A DNA stretch of 64,000 nt from Eubacteriaceae bacterium (GTDB taxonomy: Bacteria > Bacillota > Clostridia > Oscillospirales > Acutalibacteraceae). The notes beneath the pieces are model-generated. The model saw only the letters and a list, made by a program, of their open reading frames with translations. It was not told where the DNA came from and ran no database searches. How positions within the stretch are numbered: position 1 is the stretch's first letter; the number at the start of each line of letters is the position of its first letter. Location: positions 94,998 to 158,997 of the forward strand of contig JAETRQ010000004.1 of assembly GCA_021770095.1 (NCBI GenBank), in the 5' to 3' direction. Positions 26,322 through 35,523 of this stretch are shown one piece after another. A program made the translations under genes and the position numbers.

Positions 26322-26816
26322 ATGAAAAAATACATATGTAAAATTGCAACCATTGATGAAATGGAAACCAAGTGGAATTATGACATAAAGAAGAATAAAA
26401 GTCCGAATTGGAAAGTCTGGAAAACTGAATCAATAGAACATATCATAAACGGACAAAGTATCACTTATTCCGGCATATTGAATGATATAATTATATGTGA
26501 GACTACTGCTTTGCTTGATAAAAGCATCGTTCAGAATTGCGACAGTTTGGTTGATGAAAAAACCGCTTACCTCTGTGCTTTCAGAACAATCGAAAAATAT
26601 CAAAGAAAAGGCTATTTTTCAAAACTTTTCAGATTTATGATTAACGATTTGAAGAACAAAGGTTATGAAAAAGTTACTTTAGGTGTTGAGCCTGCTGAAA
26701 CAGAGAATTTAAAAATATATAAACATTTGGGTTTTAACGAATTGATAAAATCAGCACAGGAATTTTATCCTGACGGAACAGTTATTGATGTTGATTATTA
26801 TGGAATGGAATTATAA
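26322..26816 (+). CDS. GNAT-family N-acetyltransferase
   Basis: 164 residues from ATG 26322; the track start at 26256 adds a hydrophobic stretch that overlaps the upstream terminator. The acetyl-CoA loop is visible as RTIEKYQRKGYFSKLF, with the later GVEPAETENLKIYKHLGF motif. Substrate unknown. It is followed by a DUF2441 gene and a second acetyltransferase. Confidence 0.8.
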   Translation: MKKYICKIATIDEMETKWNYDIKKNKSPNWKVWKTESIEHIINGQSITYSGILNDIIICETTALLDKSIVQNCDSLVDEKTAYLCAFRTIEKYQRKGYFSKLFRFMINDLKNKGYEKVTLGVEPAETENLKIYKHLGFNELIKSAQEFYPDGTVIDVDYYGMEL

Positions 26817-26884
26817 AATGATATGCAGTGAATATTGAAATAAAAAAAACAATCCCTACAAGTTGTATGGATTAGAGGTATAGT

Positions 26885-27418
26885 ATGAAAGATTTGTTTG
26901 TTTATCATGTGGTAACCGAAAAACCAATGTGCATAGGTCAGCACATAGTTTTTGACGAAAATCATCATAATGGTGTTTGGAAAAGAGTGGATGAAAAATT
27001 TGATATTGTCTGCGATATTTATAATAATCCGGAAAAATACAAGGATATTGAACTTGAACACCACACCTCAGTAGCTTTGAGAGAACTTGCGTTGGAGAAA
27101 GTAAGAGTTGAAAAATATCCAAATTATCCTTCAAGAATGGCTTGTTTGTACGTATCTAAAACATTGGAAGAGGCTGAAAAATGGTTTGATTATTTTGTTA
27201 TTTTAGGAAGACCGACATTTCAGATTGTAAAATTAAAAGTGAACGGCAATATGTTCTACGGTGATGCCGAAAAATGCTTTGACGGAAAATTAAGTAAAAA
27301 AGAAAATCTTATCCTTGCAGAAAAGTATTGGGAGAATAAAGATTGTGATGAAACTTCAATTGTAGAAATGCTTGTTGACGGTGATATTGAGGTTGTAGAA
27401 ATAGTAAAGGAATTATGA
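26885..27418 (+). CDS. DUF2441 protein
   Basis: 177 residues. The opening YHVVTEKPMCIGQHIVFDEN and the HHNGVW motif match DUF2441, a family of Firmicute proteins of unknown function. The C-terminal half resembles ADP-ribosyltransferase-like folds only vaguely. It sits 1 bp from the next acetyltransferase gene, so the two are co-transcribed. AGAGG lies before the ATG. Confidence 0.75.
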   Translation: MKDLFVYHVVTEKPMCIGQHIVFDENHHNGVWKRVDEKFDIVCDIYNNPEKYKDIELEHHTSVALRELALEKVRVEKYPNYPSRMACLYVSKTLEEAEKWFDYFVILGRPTFQIVKLKVNGNMFYGDAEKCFDGKLSKKENLILAEKYWENKDCDETSIVEMLVDGDIEVVEIVKEL

Positions 27419-27419
27419 G

Positions 27420-27896
27420 ATGATTAGTTATATTGAAAACGAAAAGGATAAGGAAAAAATCTGTAGAAATATATTAAACCAATTACCAGAATGGTTTGGC
27501 AAAAAAGAAGGGATAACTCAATATATCAAGGAAAGTAAAGCGTCTCATCTATGGGCATATATTGAAAACAATAAGCCTATCGGTTTTATCATGATGAAAG
27601 AAACCAGCCCTTTCGCTGTTGAAATTAGCGTAATGGGTGTGTTAAAGAAATACCAGCGAAAAGGTATCGGTGCCGAATTATTCAAAAGTTTCTATGATTT
27701 TGCTAAAAATAACAACTATGAATTTATTCAGGTCAAAACAGTTAGAAACGGTGAATATGCTTCCTATGATATAACAAACTCATTTTATAAAAAAATAGGG
27801 TTCAAAGAATTAGAGTGTATAGAAAATTTATGGGATAAAGACAACCCTTGCCAAATTTATATTATGAGTATAAATACGAGTAAAGAAAAAAGCTGA
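27420..27896 (+). CDS. GNAT-family N-acetyltransferase
   Basis: 158 residues. The standard acetyl-CoA motif is EISVMGVLKKYQRKGIGAEL, followed by SFYKKIGFKEL. The AWG-like N-terminal half (SHLWAYIENNKPIGFIM) resembles aminoglycoside and streptothricin acetyltransferase relatives, but the substrate is not certain. A terminator hairpin begins inside the last codons. Confidence 0.85.
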   Translation: MISYIENEKDKEKICRNILNQLPEWFGKKEGITQYIKESKASHLWAYIENNKPIGFIMMKETSPFAVEISVMGVLKKYQRKGIGAELFKSFYDFAKNNNYEFIQVKTVRNGEYASYDITNSFYKKIGFKELECIENLWDKDNPCQIYIMSINTSKEKS

Positions 27897-27921
27897 TTGA
27901 CAAATCGTCAATCAGCTTTTG
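27886..27921 (+). terminator. Terminator after the acetyltransferase gene
   Basis: AAAAGCTGATTGAC and GTCAATCAGCTTTT with loop AAATC, a perfect 14-bp stem. Confidence 0.85.
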
Positions 27922-28007
27922 TTATATATTGTTGCCAAAATGTTACCATTTAGGATTGCAAAACTCTTGAAGTCCTTGTAAATAGGGTGTTTTTTGAGCT
28001 TGCGTCG

Positions 28008-29534
28008 TCACTCCCATTCGACCGTACCGGGCGGCTTTGAAGTGATGTCATAGACGACTCTGTTTACGTGGGCAACCTCGTTTGTAATTCGGTTTGATAC
28101 TTTTGCAAGAATATCATAAGGTATCTTTGCCCAATCGGCAGTCATAAAATCATCCGTAGTTACAGCTCTGATTGCCACAAGGTTATCATATGTTCTGTGG
28201 TCACCCATAACACCAACTGTATTAACACCGGGGAGAACACAGAAGAACTGTGCCAAATTCTTTTCATATCCGTTCTTAGCCATCTCATCACGGAGAACCC
28301 AATCGGCTTCCTGCAGGATTTTAATTTTATCTGCTGTAATTTCACCGATAATTCTTACACCGAGACCGGGACCCGGAAACGGCTGACGCCAAACAAGTTC
28401 TTTAGGAATACCGAGTTTTTCTCCGACTCTTCTGACTTCGTCTTTAAATAAATCACAAAGCGGTTCAATAATACCAAGGAACTCCACATCATCCGGCGTA
28501 TTAACGCGATTGTGATGTGTTTTGATAACATCGGCATCTCCTTTGCCTGATTCTATACAGTCAGGATAAATCGTACCCTGTGCAAAATAACCGAGTTCAT
28601 CCTGTTTTCTTATCTCATTCCAAAATACATTGAAAAATTCCGTACCGATAATCTTACGTTTTTGCTCAGGATCTGTAACACCTTTTAACTTTTCAAGGAA
28701 CAAATCACTGCAGTTTACACGGACAAAATTCATATCAAAAAGAGATGTAAATGTTTGTTCAACAAAATCGCCTTCATCCTTGCGCATAAGACCTTGGTCA
28801 ACAAAAACACAAGTTAACTGTTTGCCGACAGCCCGTGAAAGCAAACCCGCTGCAACAGAAGAATCAACACCGCCTGAAAGACCGAGGATAACTTTCTTAT
28901 CTCCGATTTGTTCTTTGAGAGATGCAACTGTATCTTCAATAAAATGATCCATTACCCAGTCGCCTTTGCATCCGCAAATTTCATAAAGGAAATTATACAG
29001 AATATGATTACCATACTCACTGTGGGTCACCTCAGGATGGAACTGAACAGCATAAATCTTTTTATCTTCATTCCCCATTGCAGCACAAGGGCAATCCGCT
29101 GTTGTACCGATAACATCAAAGCCTGAAGGTACTTTTGAAATATAATCAGTATGGCTCATCCATACAATTGATTTTTGAGGTACATTAATGAAAAGAGGTG
29201 ATTTATCTGCTGTGAATTCAATTTTGCCATATTCACTGACAGGTGCAGTCTTTACTTCTCCCTCACCCATCCATGCAATCAGCTGACAGCCATAACAGAT
29301 ACCTAACACAGGGATTCCTAAATTCAAAATATCTTTTGTATAATGCGGAGAAGTCATATCATAAACGGAATTAGGACCGCCTGTAAAAATAATACCTTTA
29401 TATTTATTTGCCTTAATGGTTTCTATCGGAGTAGTATAAGGCAGAATTTCAGCATACACTCTATGGTCACGCACACGTCGGGCAATGAGCTGATTATACT
29501 GACCGCCAAAATCAAGTACAAGAATTTTTTCCAT
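28008..29534 (-). CDS. guaA: GMP synthase (glutamine-hydrolysing), full length
   Basis: 508 residues. The glutamine amidotransferase domain has GICYGCQ (Cys nucleophile) and [11 protein letters not shown] (His-Glu). The ATP-pyrophosphatase domain has [11 protein letters not shown]. The C-terminal dimerisation domain ends KPPGTVEWE. It converts XMP to GMP. A second, amidotransferase-less copy lies at 52.7 kb. Before the mobile element arrived the two genes would have been neighbours, with only a decayed GrpB gene between them. Confidence 0.97.
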   Translation of the reverse strand: MEKILVLDFGGQYNQLIARRVRDHRVYAEILPYTTPIETIKANKYKGIIFTGGPNSVYDMTSPHYTKDILNLGIPVLGICYGCQLIAWMGEGEVKTAPVSEYGKIEFTADKSPLFINVPQKSIVWMSHTDYISKVPSGFDVIGTTADCPCAAMGNEDKKIYAVQFHPEVTHSEYGNHILYNFLYEICGCKGDWVMDHFIEDTVASLKEQIGDKKVILGLSGGVDSSVAAGLLSRAVGKQLTCVFVDQGLMRKDEGDFVEQTFTSLFDMNFVRVNCSDLFLEKLKGVTDPEQKRKIIGTEFFNVFWNEIRKQDELGYFAQGTIYPDCIESGKGDADVIKTHHNRVNTPDDVEFLGIIEPLCDLFKDEVRRVGEKLGIPKELVWRQPFPGPGLGVRIIGEITADKIKILQEADWVLRDEMAKNGYEKNLAQFFCVLPGVNTVGVMGDHRTYDNLVAIRAVTTDDFMTADWAKIPYDILAKVSNRITNEVAHVNRVVYDITSKPPGTVEWE

Positions 29535-29662
29535 TTTGTCCCTCCTAAAATTAGTGGCTAATAAAATTATTTTAATATTATGTCACACACTTTGACTAAA
29601 GTCAATTATCTTAATAAAATTTTTCTTGTTAAGATAAAAAATATATTAAAGCAGGAAAATAT

Positions 29663-29856
29663 TCACACTGAAATACTATTTTCATCTTGAGCCATACAAA
29701 TATAGCCATTGCTTAAAACGAAAGCCTTATAATTTAACAAATCAGATTTCTTGGGGACTTCCACAAGAATATCAATAATCGGTTTTGCCCAAATCGAACC
29801 AATTGTCATACTGCCTATGTGGCTTATTCTTGCATCTTTTGGTATTACTTTTCCTT
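29663..29856 (-). pseudogene. GrpB-family (UPF0157) gene remnant
   Basis: An open reading frame without a proper start encodes RISHIGSMTIGSIWAKPII, then DILVEVPKK and NGYICMAQDENSISV, then stops. These match the middle of GrpB-fold nucleotidyltransferase-like proteins (HIGST, AKPIIDI, NGYI). Both ends of the family are missing, so it is a decayed fragment. Confidence 0.6.
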
Positions 29857-29915
29857 TTTATAATAAAAATAAGGCGAACCCTTTTGAAATACAAGAGGGT
29901 TCGCAATTAGATTCT

Positions 29916-29926
29916 TATTCCCACTC
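29916..29926 (-). repeat. Candidate attL core
   Basis: GAGTGGGAATA on the minus strand. It differs by one base from GAGTGGGAGTA at the 3' end of the second GMP synthetase gene (52715-52725) and matches the guaA-end sequence used by other guaA-specific islands as I recall it. Confidence 0.6.
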
Positions 29927-29939
29927 GCTCAATTCAGTT

Positions 29940-29967
29940 ATTTACTAAACTTTTTTGTTTAGTAAAT
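29940..29967. promoter_or_regulatory. Operator-like inverted repeat at the left end
   Basis: ATTTACTAAAC and GTTTAGTAAAT around six T, a perfect 11-bp inverted repeat. The CTAAAC/GTTTAG halves are the same as in the repeats before the element's XRE gene at 41.2 kb. It could also act as a terminator. Confidence 0.45.
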
Positions 29968-30027
29968 ATTTTGTTTTTATACAGATAATCTAACCGTTTT
30001 TACTGAGTTTTTGTAACTCAAAGTTTA

Positions 30028-30046
30028 CAGTATCAAAACAGTATCA
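30028..30046 (+). repeat. Integrase arm-type repeat, left copy
   Basis: CAGTATCAAAACAGTATCA, itself a tandem of ACAGTATCA-like units at 11-bp spacing. An identical copy lies at 52636-52654. Confidence 0.65.
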
Positions 30047-30149
30047 CCATCTGCCATATCGTTTGTATTGTATCATATGTGTATATCGAAATCAACACTT
30101 TAAAGTGATAATGTTATCTTTTATATCTGTTTAATTGCTATTTCTATAA

Positions 30150-30749
30150 TTGCATGGCTATTTTTTAAAAAACATTGGTATAATATTGCGTACAAATTTT
30201 GATGACTGTACGCAGAAAGTTGGTAAGCCGTTGTCTAAAGAAAAAATTGCAAAAACTTCTGATTTTAAAAATGTGGGACTTACAAATTATGACATTGCAA
30301 AATTGTGCAAAGATGATGTTATCGAGAGAATACAAAATGGCTTTTACCAACTTCCTAATAATTACAATATAAGTGAAGAACAGCTAATATCAAATTTGTT
30401 ACCTTATGGAACAGTTTGCGACGAATCGGCTTTGTTTCATTATGGATACAGTGACTTTGCTCCAAGAGAATAGGCGATAGCAGTTCCTCGAACTTACAGA
30501 AACCAAGTTTCAAATATCCAAGAAATACCTATTAAAACGTATTATGTTCAAAATAATATAATTAAACTCGGAAAAGCAATAGGTGATTTTAAAGGCATAA
30601 CACTTCTTGTTTACGACTACGAAAGGACTATTTGTGACTACTTCAAATATCGTACAAAGCTTGATAGTAAAACATTTTATAAAGCACTTAATGCATATGT
30701 TTTGGACGATAAAATGATTAACATTATAAAAGTATTGTTTAATATATAA
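30150..30749 (+). pseudogene. AbiEi-like antitoxin gene with an in-frame amber codon
   Basis: The frame encodes an AbiEi-type protein (GLTNYDIAKLCKDDVIERIQ, NGFYQLP, SALFHYGYSDFAPRE) up to TAG at 30471-30473. It continues in the same frame for 91 codons with AIAVPRTYRNQ and LLVYDYERTICDYFKY, both typical of the family, to TAA 30747. Relatives often have Trp at the stop position, so a TGG-to-TAG change is likely. The start is unclear; the track uses TTG. No AbiEii toxin gene follows, so the module is dead. Confidence 0.75.
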
Positions 30750-30814
30750 CTCCTTTATACTTTGTAAATTTGGCAAACAATTATTATGCTTATTAAAAAG
30801 TTCACTCATTTAAA

Positions 30815-32419
30815 TTATAGAAGTGGCGTATCATTATCTTGCTTACGATTACATTTTATTACACGTAGAAAAACATTTCGCATAAGATTAATGCTTGTTA
30901 AAATAGCCTCTCCTTGATTTAAATTTTTCACTTGCTTAAACGAATATTCATCTAAGTAATTTTTAATTGCTATAATTTCATCATTATGTGTTAATCGATG
31001 TATTAACATAGTTCCAACTTGTCCCAATAAAACTGGAGACACATCTTTTGGGGTTTGTGATGTCAAAAACAAAAAAATGCCTTTTTTTCTGCCTTCTCTA
31101 GCTACAAGTGTTAACCCTTTATGAAACTCTTCTTCAGAATATTGAGATTTAGTATATCTATGCACTTCATCTATAAAGAAAATAAATGGAATAATATCTT
31201 TTTTTGAAATAACATAATTACATATAAGGTCAATAATCATTCCACCAATTCCTTCCGATATTCCTAGTGATGATGTGTTTATATACAAACTGGTATTAGG
31301 TGTATGTATAAATGAGTCTATTTTATCTAAAAGGTTATAATTGTGAGAATTATTAAAAAAATCAAATAAACTTGTATTACTCATTTGATATGTTACTTTT
31401 TGAATAAGATAACTATTTGAATTTGCTCTGAATGAATCATGCTCATAAGTATCTCCTTTTCTAGATTCTGATACAGATTCTTGAGCGATTTGCTCCGATA
31501 ACAGCGATATATCAAAATCCGTATCTCTATTACTTACTGTAGCCAATTTCTGTTGCAATTGTGCAATTTCCTGTCCTGATTTCACTAAGCAAGAATTTTG
31601 ACCTTCTTTATGTTGGTAACGAAGAGAACGAATTGCTTCTGCAAGGACTGCACTTTGAGTATTACTATTTGTTTCAAAAAGCATAGACCATTGCTGCATT
31701 GTAAGCTTTCCAGGTGAAATAGTTGTATCTATCCCTAAGTTCAACTTTATTACATTTTGTTCAGAAAATGAATCATTATATTCACCTGTTGGATCAATAA
31801 TCAAGGTTTTTTTGTTGGCAATAATAGCTTTATCTAATATTGATAACGCTGATGTTGACTTTCCACTATTGGTTGCACCAACTACAAATAAATGATGATC
31901 AAATAATGTGCTTGGTTTTAATGATACCTCTTCCTCACACATATCAAGATATATCGCAAACGGTTGAAGTTTAGACTCTTGTGAATTCGTTACTTCAATT
32001 GATTCTAAATACTTTTGAAGAACCATCTTATTAGCTAGATAAACCTTTTCAGAAACACCAACCGTCATAAATTCGGGCAATTTAAATTTCCTATCGTGAT
32101 GTGTCATAACACCAATAATATCTATATTTATTTCTGGATTTACTGTTTCTACTTTACTATAATTTATAGAATCGTGCAATTTATCAGAAGATAAAACTTT
32201 TGTTTGAAATACTTCTCCAAGAAAAATCCCACGAACAGAATCAACAACCACTAAATAATTAATAGTATTTGGAATCAATGAATCGTTATTAATTTTTCTA
32301 TATGATAACAATGATAAATTTTCTACTTGAGCAATACTATTATCTCTATATACTTGCGAAATCCTTCCTAAATAATAATTATTTTTATCCATTTTATCAT
32401 AAAAAGAATCAATCGTCAT
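30815..32419 (-). CDS. herA: HerA-family ATPase of a SIR2-HerA defence system
   Basis: 534 residues. The N-terminal HAS-barrel (YYLGRISQVYRDNSIAQVEN) precedes a RecA-like motor with Walker A GATNSGKSTSA, DPTGEYNDSF, Walker B FIFFIDEVHRY and a C-terminal sensor Gln/Arg region (SQTPKDVSPVLLGQVGTML). HerA proteins form hexameric DNA translocases. Fused to the same transcript as a SIR2-domain gene with an 11-bp overlap, it fits the two-component SIR2-HerA (Nezha) anti-phage system, which depletes NAD+ and cuts DNA on infection. Confidence 0.9.
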   Translation of the reverse strand: MTIDSFYDKMDKNNYYLGRISQVYRDNSIAQVENLSLLSYRKINNDSLIPNTINYLVVVDSVRGIFLGEVFQTKVLSSDKLHDSINYSKVETVNPEINIDIIGVMTHHDRKFKLPEFMTVGVSEKVYLANKMVLQKYLESIEVTNSQESKLQPFAIYLDMCEEEVSLKPSTLFDHHLFVVGATNSGKSTSALSILDKAIIANKKTLIIDPTGEYNDSFSEQNVIKLNLGIDTTISPGKLTMQQWSMLFETNSNTQSAVLAEAIRSLRYQHKEGQNSCLVKSGQEIAQLQQKLATVSNRDTDFDISLLSEQIAQESVSESRKGDTYEHDSFRANSNSYLIQKVTYQMSNTSLFDFFNNSHNYNLLDKIDSFIHTPNTSLYINTSSLGISEGIGGMIIDLICNYVISKKDIIPFIFFIDEVHRYTKSQYSEEEFHKGLTLVAREGRKKGIFLFLTSQTPKDVSPVLLGQVGTMLIHRLTHNDEIIAIKNYLDEYSFKQVKNLNQGEAILTSINLMRNVFLRVIKCNRKQDNDTPLL

Positions 32420-33602
32420 AATATTCTCCTAAATAATCCATTAAATCAGTATTCATTGTTGCTTTTAAAAAAGCAACTTTGTAATTATGTTGCATCAATT
32501 CTTCAAGTTTTTTCCAATTATCATTATCCTGATTAATGCTAAAATCTGTAATTAATGTTGCCAAACTTTTATTGTGTAATATTGCTTGTACAATCATTTG
32601 TGAGATATGATTATCAGCAAAACTAAATCCAGCAGTAATTAATAATGTATTTGGTCTTTTCAATAATTCTTGAAATTTTGTAAATAACTCAAAATATGGT
32701 TCTTGATAACTCTGCATATATTTATCTGAACTTGGAAAAATCATAATAGGAGTGCTAACATCACATTTTTCCTTTCTATATATTTTTTTACCATTACGTT
32801 CCCAAGTTAAAGAACCATGTAATTTAAGTAAATTAATTATATTTTTCTTATATTCCATTTCTCTAGTTTTTACATTTTCAATATCTTTTACAAGATTCCA
32901 TTCGTACATATCACTATCAAAATGAGGTCTATGTGTAAATGTAAAACCATCCATTACTGTATATTCTATACTATCCGCTGCATCTTCAATTAATGTATCA
33001 TAGTTGGTCGTTACTAAAGTTAATTTACTCGGCGCTCTAACAATATGAGATATTGTATTAATAAAAGCGGAATGCTTCATACAGGTATTATCATATTCAT
33101 AATTTGTGTTAAATACAATCAATTCGAAAATCTTATTTTTTGATTTGACATATTTATCATAAATTTCATTCGACACATACTTTTCAAACGAAATTAAATA
33201 GGATAAAAAATCTTCTAAATTAAATAATGGATTTAATTTATTTTCTTCTATTTCAACTGCAACGGAATATTTACATAAGTCAGCCAATTCCTGAAGAGAA
33301 AAACATTCAGATTCTTCTTTGAGCGAATTATTTATCGATTCTGCTAACATTGCAACAGTCTTTCCATAACGAGAATCTATTTCATTGTTTGCACACACAA
33401 CAGAAGCACCTGCACCAACCAAAATAATTATGTTGCTGTAACTTTGATGAATAAAATTTGACGTTTCCTTTTGAATATAACTTTTAAATAATGTAAAATC
33501 TATATCCTCACCATTTTCATTTAATAATTTAATATCATTTTCAAAAAAATTTTCATTTTCACATGAATATTTAATATTTGAAGAAACAAAATGTTCTATC
33601 AT
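32409..33602 (-). CDS. SIR2-family NADase/nuclease of a SIR2-HerA defence system
   Basis: 397 residues. SIR2-like Rossmann motifs: NIIILVGAGASVVCANNEID (NAD loop), LVTTNYDTLIEDA (Asn-Asp pair), LLKLHGSLTWERNG (catalytic His region) and LITAGFSFADNHI. Length and order match the SIR2 subunit of SIR2-HerA. It is the first gene of the pair, and the ATPase gene begins within its last codons. It probably forms a large complex with the HerA hexamer and hydrolyses NAD+ when triggered. Confidence 0.9.
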   Translation of the reverse strand: MIEHFVSSNIKYSCENENFFENDIKLLNENGEDIDFTLFKSYIQKETSNFIHQSYSNIIILVGAGASVVCANNEIDSRYGKTVAMLAESINNSLKEESECFSLQELADLCKYSVAVEIEENKLNPLFNLEDFLSYLISFEKYVSNEIYDKYVKSKNKIFELIVFNTNYEYDNTCMKHSAFINTISHIVRAPSKLTLVTTNYDTLIEDAADSIEYTVMDGFTFTHRPHFDSDMYEWNLVKDIENVKTREMEYKKNIINLLKLHGSLTWERNGKKIYRKEKCDVSTPIMIFPSSDKYMQSYQEPYFELFTKFQELLKRPNTLLITAGFSFADNHISQMIVQAILHNKSLATLITDFSINQDNDNWKKLEELMQHNYKVAFLKATMNTDLMDYLGEYYDD

Positions 33603-33618
33603 TAATCAACTTACCTCC

Positions 33619-34365
33619 TTATTTTCTAAACACAAACAAATACTCGTGTGCAATCAGCAAAAAATTATATTTCACGCTATTTGTTTTCCAATATCCCGTT
33701 GCTTTGCAATTGTGTTGCTCTTTGATAATCAATTCTTTAAGAGTAAATCCGGTATCTTGGAAAATTTTCATAACATCAAAAGACATTGGTATCATACAAC
33801 CCTTTTGTCTTGTATCACCCATAAGTACAGCACAAAATTTATCTTTTTTCAAAACACGGTAGCTCTCTGCAGCTACCTTTTTCATTTCTTCAAGAAAACA
33901 TTTTACTTTAAGATGCGATAAATCTTCTTCAATATCTTCGCTATATTTAATGATGTCAGCATAGGGCGGATGTGTGCAAATCAGGTCAATACTTTCATCC
34001 GAAAGAAAATCTAAATTTCTTGCATCGCCCTTACGGATATAAACTTTTCCGTTTGCGCCTTCATGCTCAAAATCTATTTTTTCTTTGCACCTATCAAGTG
34101 CAACATCATTGACATCAACACCGATAATATCACGGTTCAAAAGCTTTGCTTCAACGAGAGTTGTTCCACCACCTGCAAATTGGTCAAGAACGACATCGCC
34201 CTCTTTTGAATATCTTAATATAATATTTCGAGGAATATACGGAGACCAATTTCCACGCCATTTTGCATCGTGAGTTGCCCAATCGCCACGCTTTGGGAAA
34301 GACCAATGTGTTGTCATTTCCAACTCAAAATCATCAGGTTCCCATTTTGTAATTTTCTTTGCCAT
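33619..34365 (-). CDS. Beta-class DNA methyltransferase of the DpnII-type module
   Basis: 248 residues. Motif IV reads THPPYADIIKYSE and motif I VLDQFAGGGTTLVEAKLL, in the order IV after I of the alpha/beta small amino-methyltransferases. THPPY is closer to the N4-cytosine type than the DPPY adenine type, but the specificity is uncertain. DpnII systems carry a second methyltransferase (DpnA) beside DpnM, and this gene takes that place. Its start overlaps the restriction gene stop by one base. Confidence 0.82.
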   Translation of the reverse strand: MAKKITKWEPDDFELEMTTHWSFPKRGDWATHDAKWRGNWSPYIPRNIILRYSKEGDVVLDQFAGGGTTLVEAKLLNRDIIGVDVNDVALDRCKEKIDFEHEGANGKVYIRKGDARNLDFLSDESIDLICTHPPYADIIKYSEDIEEDLSHLKVKCFLEEMKKVAAESYRVLKKDKFCAVLMGDTRQKGCMIPMSFDVMKIFQDTGFTLKELIIKEQHNCKATGYWKTNSVKYNFLLIAHEYLFVFRK

Positions 34366-35231
34366 TATTTAAAAACCTCTGTAATTATGCCATTTTCCAT
34401 ATCGTTGATATTGTAAATGTGTTCCATAACATCAAAGGTTTCTTCAAGATTATGGCGAGCACTTGTCCAACCTTTTCCGTCGGTAAACCAAACAAAAGTA
34501 AAACCGTCTATTGTGTCGGTTTCGAGAGCGAGAGTTTTGTAGCTGCGTGCTGTTTCGTTTAATTTACTTCCGCCACTGCCGTAAAAATTCGTTTCGATAC
34601 CGTAAATCATATTCGGTGTTTTAACAACATAATCAAAACGCTTTTCTGTTTTTCCTTGATTAGATATGGCTGAAAGGTCAATGCCCCATTTATCGGTAAT
34701 CTGATGAATATACATTTCTTTGAAATATGACTCATCTTTGACAAAACCTGCTTTTTGAATAAAACTTTCAACTAAGTTTTCCATTAAATGACCGCCACGA
34801 TTTTTACGACCGTTGGAGTCAAGACCTGTTTCAACACCTGTTGCATAATCCACCAAATTGTTGACTATATGATTTTCTATTAAATCATATAGTCCGGTTT
34901 TACGCATAAATACCTCATATTGCTCGACCGAAAGATTAGGCTTTTTAAAGTTATATGTATAGTCTCCATCACCATCAATCGCATATATTTCATTTGACCT
35001 AACCGCCAAAAGCAAAGGTATGCATTTCAAAGTTTCCGGATATTTATTAACTAAATTTTCAAAATCCTGCTCAATATTTTTAGAGCCGATAAGCGAATTT
35101 AATATGTTAAGTTCAACTTTGATATTATCGACATTTCTGTGAACTTTATCAAAATCTATGTAATAACCATAGTCTGCGATACTGTCACGGAATCCTAATA
35201 ACCATTCGCTAAAATCTCGCATTTTACACAC
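34365..35231 (-). CDS. DpnII/MboI-family type II restriction endonuclease
   Basis: 288 residues. The stretch GLDSNGRKNRGGHLMENLVE is the hallmark of DpnII-family enzymes, followed by KRFDYVVKTPNMIYGIETNF, which holds the nuclease Asp and Glu-x-Asn. Relatives cut GATC. It is encoded between a small Cys-rich protein and a second methyltransferase, in an operon started by a Dam-type methyltransferase that protects the same site. Confidence 0.92.
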   Translation of the reverse strand: MCKMRDFSEWLLGFRDSIADYGYYIDFDKVHRNVDNIKVELNILNSLIGSKNIEQDFENLVNKYPETLKCIPLLLAVRSNEIYAIDGDGDYTYNFKKPNLSVEQYEVFMRKTGLYDLIENHIVNNLVDYATGVETGLDSNGRKNRGGHLMENLVESFIQKAGFVKDESYFKEMYIHQITDKWGIDLSAISNQGKTEKRFDYVVKTPNMIYGIETNFYGSGGSKLNETARSYKTLALETDTIDGFTFVWFTDGKGWTSARHNLEETFDVMEHIYNINDMENGIITEVFK

Positions 35232-35248
35232 TCCAATGTAATTAAAAA

Positions 35249-35503
35249 TTATAAACTTCTTTTTCTGCCTTCGTCATATCCTTCGTCGTATGCACCTTTG
35301 GCATCCTTATGGCGTACAGTCCCCGCCTGACTATACGGTAAATGCGAAAGATCTGTTTTTCTAGCATTTCCAGCCATACCATCTCGTAATCCTTCCTCAT
35401 ACGCACAGCCGGCACAAATATGGCGATCACCGTGCTGATTATCTTGTGCCTCAGGAAGTGAATTATATTCATTTAAATAACGATGGTCTTTTTTGCAAAT
35501 CAT
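35249..35503 (-). CDS. Small protein associated with the DpnII-type module
   Basis: 84 residues with AAGGAGG before its ATG. It contains YLNEYNSLPEAQDNQHGDRH, then ICAGCAYEEG and repeated GYDEG motifs, with a CxxC and several His that may bind zinc. Similar small proteins occur between the methyltransferase and nuclease genes of DpnII-like systems, as I recall. Control of restriction is a guess. The overlapping 76-residue ORF in another frame was rejected. Confidence 0.7.
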   Translation of the reverse strand: MICKKDHRYLNEYNSLPEAQDNQHGDRHICAGCAYEEGLRDGMAGNARKTDLSHLPYSQAGTVRHKDAKGAYDEGYDEGRKRSL

Positions 35504-35523
35504 AAATTTTTTCCTCCTTTATC

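Larger units (their letters stand above)
29535..30149. other. 615-bp junction region at the left end of the integrated element
   Basis: No intact gene. It holds a GrpB-family remnant (29663-29856) and a 13-bp-stem hairpin GCGAACCC/GGGTTCGC (29874-29904). It also holds the candidate attL core (29916-29926), an operator-like inverted repeat (29940-29967) and one copy of the integrase arm-type repeat (30028-30046). The remainder is AT-rich with nothing further visible. Confidence 0.6.

Noticed and set aside
28008-28018. 3' end of the full-length guaA as the left attachment core
   Set aside because: It reads GAATGGGAGTG, a poorer match, and the arm-type repeat and operator lie near 29.9-30.0 kb instead.
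35242-35472. 76-residue ORF overlapping the small DpnII-associated gene
   Set aside because: No ribosome site. The frame at 35249-35503 has AAGGAGG and a protein-like Cys motif.
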